A stretch of 64,000 nucleotides of DNA from positions 991,147 to 1,055,146 of the forward strand of contig VZTI01000691.1 in assembly GCA_013397865.1 (NCBI GenBank), written 5' to 3'. The translations under genes and the position numbers were made by a program. The notes below the pieces were generated by a model that was not told the DNA's origin, did not search any database, and saw only the letters and a program-made list of their open reading frames with translations. Source of the DNA: Struthidea cinerea. Its lineage: Eukaryota > Chordata > Aves > Passeriformes > Corcoracidae. Below are positions 52,701 to 64,000 of the stretch, one piece after another (the first letter of the stretch is position 1; every line of letters starts with the position of its first letter).

Positions 52701-54164
52701 GAAGTGGTGGCAGTGTATTATCAGATGATAATTTCATTTCATAGTGATGTTTTATCCTTGGTCAAGAGAAGGCCCTTTGGATTTCCTCCAGTATTCTGTG
52801 GTTTTCTTTTCATTCTGAAGGGCTCTAGAGTCATATCAAAGCCATTACATACGACTGTAATTTGCTATAATTAAGCAGGACTTCTTTATATTCAGTCGGC
52901 ATGATTGAGATGCTACTTGTCTTCTCTCTAAGAGAGTATGAGCTCTGGGCTACAATCTGGCATGCAAGTTAATCAGGAGTTTCAGCTGATAAGGCATGGG
53001 TGGGAATGAAGGGAGAGAGGCCTTTTTTTTGTCTGGCTGAAGTGAGAGGTGCATGCAAGGGGGCTGCAGAGGGGGGAGCACCCAGCCCCCTCCCACAGGT
53101 GGGTGTGGATCTGCTGGGAGGCTCTGTCCTGCCTCACAGTCACATATCTTGTCCTTGTTTCTGTGTGTTTCATTTTCCATTCTGGTCACAGTGTTCCTGT
53201 AACCAAAGGTCAGAGTCACAGAGTTGCTCTTTCTCCCTTTTGGCTCTGATGGTTTCTGCTTCATCTTGGGTGCAGCTGAGGCTTTTACTGTGCTTGGTTC
53301 TGCTGCTCAGGTGCTTCAGTGGTGGTTTGCTGGAGCCTGGGAGAGGAAGGTGCTGCTGGCATCCCTTCTGGACTTTGTTTTGGCAGCAATGTGTGATGAG
53401 CTTCTAAACATAGGTGTGGGCACCTGGACACCAAACCTCAGTGAGACAGAATGGGGCATGGAAAAATCAACCAGTTTAAAACTTCTAATGAGCCAGGAAA
53501 CTATGGCACAAAAGAACAAAAGTAGCTTGCCAAAAATTAAAGGTGAAAGTAGAGTTCTCTTTTTAATCTTATATTCTCAGTTCAAGCGGTTGTTTTTTTT
53601 TTTTTGTTGCAGGAGAGCTGGATTTCTGTAGAAAAATCCAATATTCAGCCTGTCTCTTTAATCAGAACTTCCACAACTCAATGTAATTTCTCAATTGTTG
53701 ATGATTTTTTTTTTTTCTATCAGTTCACATCTAAATCTTCAATAGATTTTTTTTTCCCCTATGAGTAAAAATTCTCACTGGAAATTTCTGAAAAAATGTT
53801 GCTCTTGTATTGACATGTAAATTATCCTTAACTATCTGCTTTAGAGCTCAGTATTTCTTGCTGATAAATGTTCCAGTGTTTTCTGCTTTGAGACTTGTAG
53901 GCATTGCCCTGTGAAGAAGTGAATTTCATGTTACTGCTCTTTGTTGTGCTTGTCAGTGAAAGTACCAAGATTGACATGTTTGAACCAGAAATGTCCATGC
54001 ACTTTCCTTACCATTCCCCTGTAAACTCTGAATTTTTAAACAGTCCTGGAATTGTTGCACACATCCTAGCGCTCAGCTAAGAAAGAAAGGTATTTAGTGT
54101 GTTCCAGTGTTTTCAACCCCACTTGAGTTCAAAGAATTTGTGATGTACCCTTTAGATATTTTGC
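37746..54164. other. Long intergenic stretch, no gene recognised
   Basis: About 16 kb of mostly AT-rich sequence. Visible simple sequence includes a short TA-rich run near 49387-49400 and an A14 tract at 49434-49447. A moderately GC-rich patch near 52990-53410 carries overlapping open frames on both strands with no domain. The 51240-51540 stretch looks like unique, possibly conserved non-coding sequence (homeodomain cores such as attaattag). In mammals IFI44L, IFI44 and ADGRL4 lie downstream of PTGFR, but I recognised no exon of any of them. Confidence 0.4.
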
Positions 54165-54182
54165 TGTTTGATTATAATCAAA

Positions 54183-54184
<2 letters not shown>
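54165..54184. repeat. Perfect 20-bp palindrome abutting an A37 tract
   Basis: tgtttgattataatcaaaca equals its own reverse complement over all 20 bases. Its last A is the first base of the homopolymer that follows. Confidence 0.9.

Positions 54185-54220
<36 letters not shown>
54184..54220. repeat. Poly(A) tract, 37 bases
   Basis: An uninterrupted run of 37 A is followed by gaaaaagaag. Such a tract may be the tail of a retroposed copy or simple slippage expansion. I recognise no processed pseudogene immediately upstream. The exact length is unreliable in any assembly. Confidence 0.9.
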
Positions 54221-54222
<2 letters not shown>

Positions 54223-54556
54223 AAAAGAAGCTAACTTGGATAACCTGGGCATTTCATGTATGTGGAAAGGGGAAAAAGTAGAACATTGGAACGTCTGTTT
54301 TAAAATGCTGGAGAAGGCGAGGAATTTATGTATATAAAGTCTGTGCTATCATGTGCCTTGAAAGGCTCACTTGACCATTTTAAGTAACACTTGAGTAACA
54401 CTTCAAAAAAATATTTTCCAGCTGTTATTTCTGTCCCTTCACTTAAAAATGTTATTTCTAGCGAAATTAATCAACAATTCTGTTGTATGCTGTGAAAACC
54501 TCTCATGTTCTGCTTCTGCAACTTTTCATTTTAACTACTGTTTTTTCTTTTTCTAG

Positions 54557-54710
54557 GGAATCAGAAAATAACGTAGGCAGGAAGAGACCTCAGGAAGTTG
54601 CTTGATCCAAATCATCAGTCTAGGTAGGTCTAACTTTAGATCTGGTTGCTTAGGGCCTTGCACAGTCAAATTCTGATTATCCTCAAGGACGGAAATTGTA
54701 ACATCACTGT
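54557..54710 (-). mobile_element. CR1-like LINE 3'-end fragment, antisense
   Basis: The + strand reads as a reverse-complemented CR1 copy: gaagagacct at the start, then ggttgcttagggccttgcacagtc, attctgattatcctcaaggacgga and aattgtaacatc. This parallels the usual 'gggccttgtccagt..gaatatctccaaggatggag' order. It is well diverged and has no open frame. Confidence 0.75.
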
Positions 54711-55395
54711 AAAATGCTCTTTGATTTCTGTGGTGCAGAGCTTGGGGTGAATGTATTTTAGGAGAAAAACCAGTCTAACACTCAACATTCAGGTAGTTGC
54801 CAAAGTTGGGATTGCTGTGGTGAATCAGTGGCTTGGGAAAGACCTCAATACGAAGTTGGATTTTCAAGGCTGTGTAGCCTCAGATGGCATGATGAAAAAG
54901 TAGTACTCAGGACTCAAGGGATGTTTTCCTGTAAAGAATCAATCAGTATTGAATAATTTAATCACTAGTAAATATCTCACCAGTGTTGCTGCTCTGTAGT
55001 CCACTAACACCAAATTATCCTGACAAGCCAATTTTGATGTACATCTCTGTAAAACTGTGTTCTATTTCATGTTTGAACTTTGGGGACTTCGGCGGGATAT
55101 TGCTCTAATTTTGAAGAGCGTCTTAATGTCTTTTTACTGACAGAAGTTAACCTCAAAAATAAGGTTAAATGGATTGAATAATGGGACACTGGCATATAAT
55201 ACTGTAGGATTAAAGCTCTAGGACGTGCTTTATTTCTTTTTTGTTTTTGGTAGAATGTGTACTGGTTGTGGACATCTGGAAAGATCTCAATGCAGTTATC
55301 TGTTCAGAGGTTATTTCTACTAGCTATGTTTACACATATGAAATTCTTTTAACACACATTTTAGCTCTATAAATACTAGTGTAATAGATGCATAC
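54711..55395. other. Intergenic, nothing recognised
   Basis: Sequence between the CR1 relic and the first copy of the 140-bp direct repeat. No exon, RNA gene or repeat was recognised. Confidence 0.4.
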
Positions 55396-55545
55396 AGGAT
55401 ATTTCATTTAATAAATCTGTTTCTGCTAAATTACTGTAAATTTACATAAATGTATACAGCTCTCCTAAACTAAGCTATGATAATATATCTTTTATAGAAT
55501 AACTAAGGCAAATGATAACACATTAGAAATGTTGCTTTCCTTCTT
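55396..55545 (+). repeat. Unclassified diverged direct repeat, copy A
   Basis: Copy A matches 57483-57620 in the same order and orientation: aggatattt, ttaataa.tct.tttct, acagctctcctaaact, atgataatatat, then an identical 28-base block at 55501-55528 that starts aactaaggcaaatgataac. Similarity fades on both sides. I do not recognise the family. Confidence 0.75.
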
Positions 55546-57482
55546 CTATGCTGCCATAAAGCAAGAGATGGCAAAACTACTTCAGACACAGAATCTAATT
55601 TTTAAAAAAGTTTATAGTATATATATTTGGTGATATCTTTGTTCTTTCAGAATCACAGTATATATCTGAGATGATATTTCAAAGGTAAAACACAAATTAT
55701 ACTTTCTCATGTCTGTTTTGGGGTTCATTGTTTTCAGATGTTCTTTTTAGCAGTGGACAGGCTTCTGTGGAAACAAACATTTCTCAACATTTTTCCTCCT
55801 GGTAGAGCTTTACATCATCAGGGTACCAGTGAAGGGTGGGACTGAGCATCTAATATCAGGAAAACCATTCAATTTTCCTGTGACCTGTAGTGTGGGAAAT
55901 GTGTAGTCATATTGCTTTTCTAATTTCTCTGTTCTGCTGGCTTCCTCCCAAACCAGATTTAGGAAGAGCAGATTCATCTGGAAATGTGCTTTTTCTTGTT
56001 GTTCTTGTTTTTGCCAAATTTTCAATTAAAAGTGTTCAGCAAGCCAAGAAACCTGCCTCCCTTCTCCACTCCCCCCTTCCTTAAAATATTTATTATGTTT
56101 TTGCTATTTGCAATATTTTTGTACTTATAGCCTCACTTTATGCATACACATATAAATATTTGAGAATATTTTCCATGTAAAGGCTTGATTGGAATAGTTC
56201 ATAATTTTTAGAGAACAGAGGGAGATGCCAAAGCTCCTCTAATGGGACAGCTATGGAGTTTATGCAAGAATGAGATTCCAGTCCCGAAGAACAGAGCAGG
56301 CCCTTAAATGTGGATCTCTTCCACTCTCTATGAACAAATTACAATGTGGAATATATAAATCTGTCTTACCAGGAATCTCTGTCTTTTAGGAGAAGGGATT
56401 TGACGTTAATAAGTGTCAAAACCTTTAAATCCATAGTGAATGATACTCTTGTCACTCACCAGCTGTACTTATTTTTCTCTTCTTCTTCCCCCGTAATATG
56501 TTTGGCCCTTCCTAGGAAAATGGGAAAGCTTCTTTGAGGTAGCTCAGTTTCATAGTGTTGTTAAGAGCACTGCTTTAAAACCCAAAGCATATAATAACTG
56601 CCTCAGTGACAGCCTGGGACTGGTGACTTTCACTGTTAAATGAGCAAAGAAAAATGGATTTTTCACACACAAAAGAAAGCTGCATAAGTTAGACCCTGTC
56701 TGGTGAAAGACTCAATTTGATCACTGAAAAGCTATTCAGGTATTCTCTGTTCATTTACTTGTTAGTTTTTGAGGTAGAATTAAGTCATATGAGCCATTGT
56801 GCTTCCTATAGGAAACAGAGCATTTCCAAAGAAAAGGACCTTAATGCGAATCTGACCCATGGCCCTTCTTAAAGTGTTTAAATGAGAAAAAAGAAACCAT
56901 GAACTCCTCTGTCATCTTGAAAATGTTTAGAACTGAGATGTACTCATGAAGTCCTTTCCCTCTGCACCTTGAGGAGAAAGGGTGAATGGGCTCTTTGTGT
57001 TATCTCTGAGTGAGAATCTAATAGTATTTAATACAGTGGTAAAGTGTATACTGAGCAGGGAGGAGGGATGATTTTTCCACCACGTGTGGTGTGAGACATG
57101 TTGGTTAACATCAGGGAACTTGCCACAAAAAGTACAACTAGAAAAATGAAGGTAAAAAGGAAAATGAGCTTGCTGGGACTGGCATTGTAGCACTCACTGG
57201 TGTTACACAAAGGAAAAGTATTGCCTAAAACACCCCATGCAGGTGAGGAATTGATGCTCTACCTGAACACTCTTCCAAAAGATGGTTTATGTGAGGGGTT
57301 AGGGCAAAGTAAGTGGCTTTGACAAAATTTCAACTTACTGTTTTATGTAGGAATAATTAAAGAAGGTAATAAAACTAATACCATCCACCTGGAATTAGAC
57401 AGGTTCATTGTAGACAAAATGAGATTTTATGCTATAGATTAAACCTATGAATTGCCTGTGTAGCCAGATGGAAGATGGATGT
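55546..57482. other. Spacer between the two direct repeats, nothing recognised
   Basis: About 1.9 kb of AT-rich sequence without recognised genes. If the repeats were LTRs this would be the internal part of an element, but no retroviral or retrotransposon protein is visible in any frame I inspected. Confidence 0.4.
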
Positions 57483-57620
57483 AGGATATTTGGGTTTAAT
57501 AAGTCTATTTCTAAGTTACCTTAAATTTCCACTAATGCATACAGTTCTCCTAAACTATGACAATATATATTTTATAAAAGAACTAAGGCAAATGATAACA
57601 CATTAGAAGTGCTGCTGTGC
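57483..57620 (+). repeat. Unclassified diverged direct repeat, copy B
   Basis: Partner of 55396-55545, about 2.1 kb away in the same orientation. The identical 28-base block is at 57581-57608. The remainder shows substitutions and small indels, including a shortened middle (taaactatgacaatatata). Confidence 0.75.
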
Positions 57621-60600
57621 TGCTTTCACCAGAAAATCCACATATCCTTGAGGAGGTGAGGAGGAACTGGATCCAAGGCTGCAGTCTAGTTAGAGTAGCC
57701 TTTATAAAAAGGATTGCTATTAGGGAAGTTTGGGAAGTTGAGGGAATCTATGGAGTTAGCATTTGGTGATATAAATGCAAGGACTGAGAAGACACATTTA
57801 GAACTTAACAATGTTCTGAAGTTCTTCATTCCATAAGATATCTGGAAAGCACATGTTTTTGAATACTGTGATTAAATAGATGTAGTGATGATCCTTCTTG
57901 GGCAGCCGTTTAGCTGTGAGGAATGGTACAGTGTATACTCAAAAAGTGAGCCAGGAGCAGAGGCATGTGCTTCTCCAAATATTGACCCCAAAGCATTTCA
58001 CTTTAAAACTCTGGTCTCTAGCTATAATGAATCCAGAACTGGAAACAGCAACTGTGTGTTTCAAGCTATTGGATTCTCAAAGTGCTTTTTTGTTTCTCTG
58101 GCACAATTAAGTCATATTTCTGAACAAGTGAGAAGCTTCCTTTCTATAGAGGAATCCTACGGTAAAGGGCTGTACATTTGGCTATGAATACTGGATCCCA
58201 GCAAAGTAAATCATGGCAGTATTGGGGTTTCCACTGAGCTTTCCAAACACAACTCATAGTATTATATCCTTTATTATTACTACTACTATTAGTGGTATTA
58301 GTAGTATGCTGTGACTTTCTGGTGTCTTGTTGAAGTTCAGTTTCTTTCAGTCTTCTTGACTATAAATATATTGGACAGAACGAAAAGCAGTCTGAGACTG
58401 AACCTCATGTTTGGCAAGGGGAATAATATGTACATATAGATAGGTCTTAGGCACCTCACACAGCCAGATCAAACAGATCTAACACTAGAAATGAGTTTAA
58501 CCATGGCTCAGCCTCACTCTTTTAGTCACACCAATTCAGAGTATCCAAGAAGACAATGTAAGCCCACTTTTGGCATGTTTGCTTCATGTCTGAAATTGGG
58601 CTGGTTTGTCTTTTTACTGCTCAGTACTGGCAATGAAAATGTGCAAGTTCCCTCAGTGGCAATGAGGAAATGCTTAGCATGCCCTAGGAAGACCTGCTGT
58701 GATGGAGTAGGGTGGATTATCCTTGGACTCTGAGCTCTACAAAGTTTTACTCTTGCCTTTCTTAAAGTTCTTGTCAAAGGAGATTGCCCAAGATTTTGTT
58801 GAATCAAACATCCGCAAAAAATGATGCCTTTTCTCTAGTCACTGTCAGACAGGCAGCTAAATAGGTTAACGCGAGAACACCGGGCAAAGAGAGTCTGGAA
58901 AGAGAGTAAGGATATTTACTGCAATTTAGGAAGGATAACTTTGAAATATTGAAAGCAGAGAGTTCCCTGTCTCCCATATTTGATCTACATTAAAGGCCTA
59001 TTTCAATCTCAAATATGTTTCAGAGATCTATTAAAATGATGTGCCAGGAACTAAAGAAAATGGAAAGATTTTTTTTTTTTTCCTGTAACTGCCAGCCTAG
59101 CAAATTAATTTTTGGCCCTGGAAGTCAAATCATGTTCTTTATTTCTATTTCATTACCAGTAATAAGTGGTCATCAGGTCAAATTATGCTCCCACAAAGGT
59201 GTGTAACCTTTTCTGATGGTCTGGTAGCATCAAAGCAGAGCAAAACTGGGCTGCTACCAGGCAGCATTTCTGATAGCACTGCAGAATAATAGATACCCTG
59301 GAGGAGGAAAAGGCTGATACTCAGTGGAATAGGAAATGGTCTTAGGGCTACAGTGAAGTGGTATGGCTATGTTTTTTAATGCAAAGATTAGGGAAATAAC
59401 TGATAAGTATGATGCTGCAGAAATACTGAAAAAAAAGGCTATTTTTCACAGATGTATATATCATCAAGATTTTATTTTTTACCCTTCACATGCCATAAGC
59501 TAACACTTGGTGCAGTCTTCTTCACACTTGCACTGTTAATATGTGATAGTCAAGGGCTCCTGGCTGCAGCTCAAAGGGATGGCTGTCTCAAAAGGACATT
59601 TCTGCTAGAGGGTGCTCTGTGTACTCTGTACCCTTCCCTTTCTACCATACCATGTTTCCCTATGCCCTCCCCTGAGAACCACCTTTCTGGGGCTTAGTGG
59701 AGCAAGTTGTTTCAACAAGTACCCAAATCTGTCCCCAGTTTTGTTCAAAACCCTCAAAATCTAAGTACCCCAGCAGTGCCTAAGCTCTGCTTGCCTGTAC
59801 TACAGGTGCTGAAGAGGCTCTCGTGGCCTTTGTACAGAGTATAAATCGTGTAACTGCTACAGTCAGCTGCTTCCCACAGCTGTGCCGGGTGCAGGGGCAC
59901 AGGAGCAGGGAGCTGCTGCTGGTTTATTTGTACCCAGCATCAAGAAGGATTTCTGTGATGGATGTTGCTGGAACAAATGCAGCTGTTCACTTCTGTGGAC
60001 ACAAGCTGCAAAAGACCATCAAATAAAGCCAGGGTATGAGGATGTTTACATAAATAAGTATGCACATATATGTGGGTATAGATTTTATATATACGTGTGT
60101 TTGATATTACATTTCTTCAGAGAAGCAAATATGGGAATAACAGTGCAAATGATTTCCAAGGAGAATCCACAAATAGCCAGTCATTCTACAAGATCTGACC
60201 TTAAAGGTGTTCTCAAAGAAGTATTGTTTCAAACTGGCAGATTGAACAAGTAAAATTTTGAGGATGTGGATTTTTAAAAGGCACACTGTAGTTTTAACAT
60301 GTTTCAGAGTTTCTGAAAAGCTGTGATATTTTTTGCAAGAAAGCAGAATAATCACAGCAGAACAAAGTAACAGTAATTGATATTATATAATATTTTGACA
60401 GGCTGATCTTCACTGAAGACTCAGTCAAGCTGCTCAGTTTTCATTCTGATTTTCACCAGCTTATGTTAATTTCTTGGTTGTGTACTAATATTAATTTTTG
60501 GGCCATTACTCTTGATTTGTACTATCATAAGACGAAGGAGAGACAGTGCATTAACAATAATGGATTAGTCAAGAAGTGTTTCCATCTAATGTTGATCGAG

Positions 60601-61319
60601 ATGAGAGTGTACTACACTGTGCCGTGGTACTCTGGTGCAAGGTGTGCATTCAGGGCACTCCCCAGCCTCCTTTCTCAGATTCAGCCTTGTGCTGTGGTTC
60701 TCTGTTGGTGTGGAGAGAGAATCTCTGTTGACAGATATTATCCTCTCAACAGAAGACCTGTGATAAAAACATCATCATTTAGAGAAATGGTCTGCAAAAT
60801 ATTGGCGTGTGCAATGAGATACAATGTCTTGTACCATTCAATACATCATGGAAAGGAATTAGTTTCAGTAGTTTCAATGAAATCTTTGTTCTAGCTGCCA
60901 GCATTAGACAATCATTTTGGGTAACTCATGGTCTTATTTCAGCAGTAGAAGAGAGCTGTGGGAGCTGGGATGCTGAAAGCTGCTAGTAATGGCAGAGGCT
61001 GTCTTGGAGATTTCTGGGATTTCTTTTTCAAATCAAAGTTCCTGGGAATGGAATTTAATTTGTGGTTGAAACTCATGTCTCAAACAGGTAGAAAATAACA
61101 TAATAGGTTCTCTAAACAAGTTCTTTCAGGTCAGCCAGCTTTCCCATTAAAAACTGAAACTCACTTCAGAATAACCTGAAATGGAAAGTATTTTTTTTTC
61201 TTTTACAGAAAAAAGAAAAAAAAAGGGTTTTAAAGAACAGGTGTTTAATTCCTGTTACAGGTACCTTTGTGGGTTCTTCTTTTCAAGAAAAGCCTGAAGT
61301 GATTTAATTGCATCTTTTC
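57621..61319. other. Intergenic, nothing recognised
   Basis: No gene was recognised. A small triplet-rich stretch near 58271-58303 contains tactacta and tagtagta as inverted 8-base arms. Frames up to about 140 codons (near 60463-60894) are AT-rich and show no domain. Confidence 0.4.
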
Positions 61320-61339
61320 TTTCTGCAGTAGTGCAGAAA
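61320..61339. repeat. Small inverted repeat (8-bp arms, 4-base loop)
   Basis: Arms tttctgca and tgcagaaa flank gtag. It lies 10 bases before the larger palindrome at 61350-61383, so the two could form adjacent hairpins. Confidence 0.7.
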
Positions 61340-61349
61340 TTGTTTTAAT

Positions 61350-61383
61350 GTATAAAATAAACATTTTAATGTTTATTTTATAC
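61350..61383. repeat. 34-bp inverted repeat (16-bp perfect arms, 2-base centre)
   Basis: Left arm gtataaaataaacatt and right arm aatgtttattttatac are perfect reverse complements separated by tt. Each arm holds AATAAA when read 5' to 3' on its own strand, so the element carries a poly(A) hexamer in both directions. Confidence 0.9.
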
Positions 61384-64000
61384 TTCTCTGCAGCTACCTT
61401 TGGTTTATTACACTTGGTGCGAAAGTGTCATCAATAAATTTTCTTTGCAATAGTGAATAATCCCAGTTCAGATTTAGATGCAGCCATATTTTGCTGACCT
61501 TGGAATGAACCGATGAAGCATAGCTTCTGTGAGGCTTTGCTGATTTGCTTTTTGCTTTGAATTTCCTCCCCTCCATGGTTTACATTCAGAGTGACCTAAA
61601 AGCTCAAACTCAGACTCTAACTGAAGACATGCAGCCAGGTTACTGATTGTAAGCATATGAGGGTGCTGAGTGTGTACTCTAAGTTCATGTAAACATGTAG
61701 CTTGATTCATTGTGACTTGCAAATTCATGCGAGAGCTTGAAGAACTCTTAAAAAAAAAAAAAGAAGAAAGAAAGGAAAACAATGAAAAAACCCAAGGCTA
61801 ATTTTCAGATTTGCCATGAAATCAAGGAAAATTTCTTTTAGATCTATTTTTCCTAGGAGACTTGCACTTTATAGATCATCCTATGCTTAGGACTGTAGAA
61901 GCCTCTTACTGATGTGTGTGTGAACTAATAATGCTGAGAGAAATATGCAGCCTTTAGGTTTGAATTCAGTACTGGCAGAGTTCAGCAGGCCCAGTAGCAG
62001 CATTAACAGGGCCGGGAGAGAGCTGCAGGGGAGGATGCTTCCTCCCTTCTTCCACCCTTTCTTGGATAGTCACTAACTCAAGAGAAAGTACAGAGCTAAA
62101 TTGACTTTGGTCTAATATATGGACATTTAATTCTTGGCTTCTCTTGGTATTCCAAACTCTTTTACAGGTCAGAAATTTAAGAGCTGATATGCCATGAAAA
62201 TATCATAACTCAGTTCCTCAAAGCTGTACAAGTAATTTTTTTTTTTTTCCTTAGGGAAGGAGGGAATTAGATTTTATTCCTTATAGAGAACTCCTAATTT
62301 GCATTACTGGCATCAGTCAACATCCTCAGCAGTCTGAAAGGGATGTAAAAGTACACTGATTGCATGAAATAACTGTGCTGTTTAGCTATAACTGGTTTTG
62401 GCAGGTTATCTCTCTATAAAGAATTATTTCTGGTTTTACAGATCTAGAATTTATTGCTCTTTAACAGAATACAGTGTTTTCTTTTTGTATTCAAGTTATG
62501 TGTTGGGGTGATAATCAAGAAATAATTGTTTCAGTGTGTTTTCAATACTTCCGCTAAGTTTTCTGGAGCTGCTCAAGGATGCATCCTTTAGAGAACTGCT
62601 GTTTTCTTATACCTAATGTAAGCTTTTCATTGTACTGAATGATTTATGATCAGCAGTCAACCATGCAGATATTGGTAAAAAATATACTGGTAAAGATTAC
62701 CATTACTGCCTGAATTATCTACATTTTAGCTGCAGGCACAGATCCGAGATGAGACACAGAGTGAAGTTGGGCAGGGTGAACCTGATGCAGGTTCGGCATC
62801 CCCAAAACTTCAACCCTCAAGTCCATTTCTAGAAAGGATGGAAAGACCTGCAGTTTATTTTCTTGCCATGAGTAACAGAGAAGTCCTAAAGATTGACCAC
62901 ACAGTGTAGAATTAGAAACAACAAGACATTCTCTAGTGAAATTTATAGTGGTTTCTTTGCTTTTTTTCAACTGTGCTTGTTGTCACCGTTTTGGAACACT
63001 GGAGGCCCATGGGAAACAGGCATACCTGACTAATATATGGACCATAAATTGTTGCTGATCTTTTGTTCAAGAGACACATTTGAAGTATGATTGTTACCCC
63101 TCCTATTCTGGGATATCCCTACACTTTACAAAATTAGCCGCACATCGTCCTGAAATGGTCCCAACTCAGCTGGGCTGAGACAGGGCTGTCCTTCATCCTG
63201 CTGGCACTCCTTGTTGTAGCATGTTACAATTTTGAACACTTACAGTCAGGAAACTAGTAGGTTTCTAGGCAGGAGCCTGTATATTTAATTCCTTGGCCTG
63301 CCTTGAATCACCTTGATCTAACCTTTCAGGGAGTGCTCTTATGGAAATTCCCCAATTTTAGACCAGCAGAAGCCTTAAAAAGAGATACCCCGGAGCCCTG
63401 TCACTACAGCTGAAGTGTAAGCCAGAGACTGAATGAAACAATTTATTTTCCTTGCTTGACATACTGTGCCCGATCATGTGGCTTTTGGAGAGAAAACACA
63501 GGAAATGAAACAATGCCAGGTCAAATATGCCAAGCAATACCGAGAATCCTTGAGAAAACAATGACAAGCAGGAGATGCAAAACATCATGATGGGAGGGTG
63601 AAGAGGAGCTCTGCTTAGCCGGCATCTGACGTGGTGGCAGCCAGCCCTGGTGATGGGGAAAGGACTCTCCTCCCGCTCTCTCTCCCAGTGGCCGTGGGTG
63701 TGCAGTAGCTACGCTGTGGGGCGTGTGGCCATGTGGAGGTTGCAGTGGGGAGTGACAGCGTGTGCTCGTGGCTGTGCTGGGGCCAGGGTGTTGGGACAGC
63801 ACAGCCACAAACTTGGTCTGACTGGCCCCAGAGTGTGTGAATTAATCTGACAGATTCAGGAATTTTGCTTTTTCTTCTGCTAACAGAAGGTAGCAGGGAG
63901 AAATAGACTAAACGTATATACAAATGAAACTAGAATATTGCAAGCTATGCATGATGAATAAGGCAAGGATACTGTATACCACGGCACAGACAATATACCA
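61384..64000. other. Intergenic, nothing recognised; GC-richer patch near 63600-63850
   Basis: Mostly AT-rich sequence with short A and T runs (for example near 61749-61761 and 62238-62249). The 63600-63850 patch is richer in G+C and has overlapping open frames on both strands, but no domain or splice-bounded exon was recognised. Confidence 0.4.

Noticed and set aside
52950..53631. Cluster of overlapping frames on both strands up to 135 codons
   Set aside because: Frames on both strands are open together, which points to composition. No motif or conserved family was seen.
60463..60894. 143-codon plus-strand frame, the longest in the distal region
   Set aside because: Low-complexity AT-rich codon use, no domain recognised and no neighbouring exon signals; likely chance.

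Overview
The window looks like vertebrate nuclear DNA, most probably avian. It is AT-rich and intron-rich with little coding sequence. Every interspersed repeat I can recognise resembles the CR1 LINE family that dominates sauropsid genomes. The one clear gene codes for a receptor closely resembling the mammalian prostaglandin F2-alpha receptor. A non-avian sauropsid cannot be excluded from sequence alone. There are no bacterial-style operons, CRISPR arrays or phage genes.

Layout. Bases 1-9950 are non-coding flank with one old CR1 fragment (about 3496-3690). Bases 9950-10645 form a CpG island holding a 152-base run of N and a 32-bp tandem duplication; this is the likely PTGFR promoter and non-coding first exon. 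The PTGFR coding sequence is split in two: 11484-12272 (263 codons, N-terminus to the end of TM6) and 28324-28629 (101 codons plus stop, TM7 and the C-terminal tail). They are separated by a 16-kb phase-0 intron carrying a CR1 copy (21428-21665). Joined, they give an intact 364-residue prostanoid receptor. The 3' UTR probably runs to about 30405 or 30530.

Bases 30530-64000 show no recognisable gene. They contain further CR1 remnants (34403-34575, 54557-54710, possibly 37205-37290), a GC-rich islet at 37380-37745, two strong palindromes (54165-54184 next to an A37 tract, and 61350-61383), and a diverged direct repeat of about 140 bp (55396-55545 and 57483-57620).

Biology. PTGFR is a Gq-coupled receptor for PGF2-alpha, which drives smooth-muscle contraction (oviduct and shell gland in birds, uterus and corpus luteum in mammals). 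The most interesting points concern how this copy may be regulated: an 11-codon upstream ORF starting exactly at the predicted splice acceptor, a poly(A) hexamer overlapping the stop codon, a consensus splice donor inside the C-tail codons, and an intron-retention stop that would remove TM7. I found no convincing new multi-gene system.
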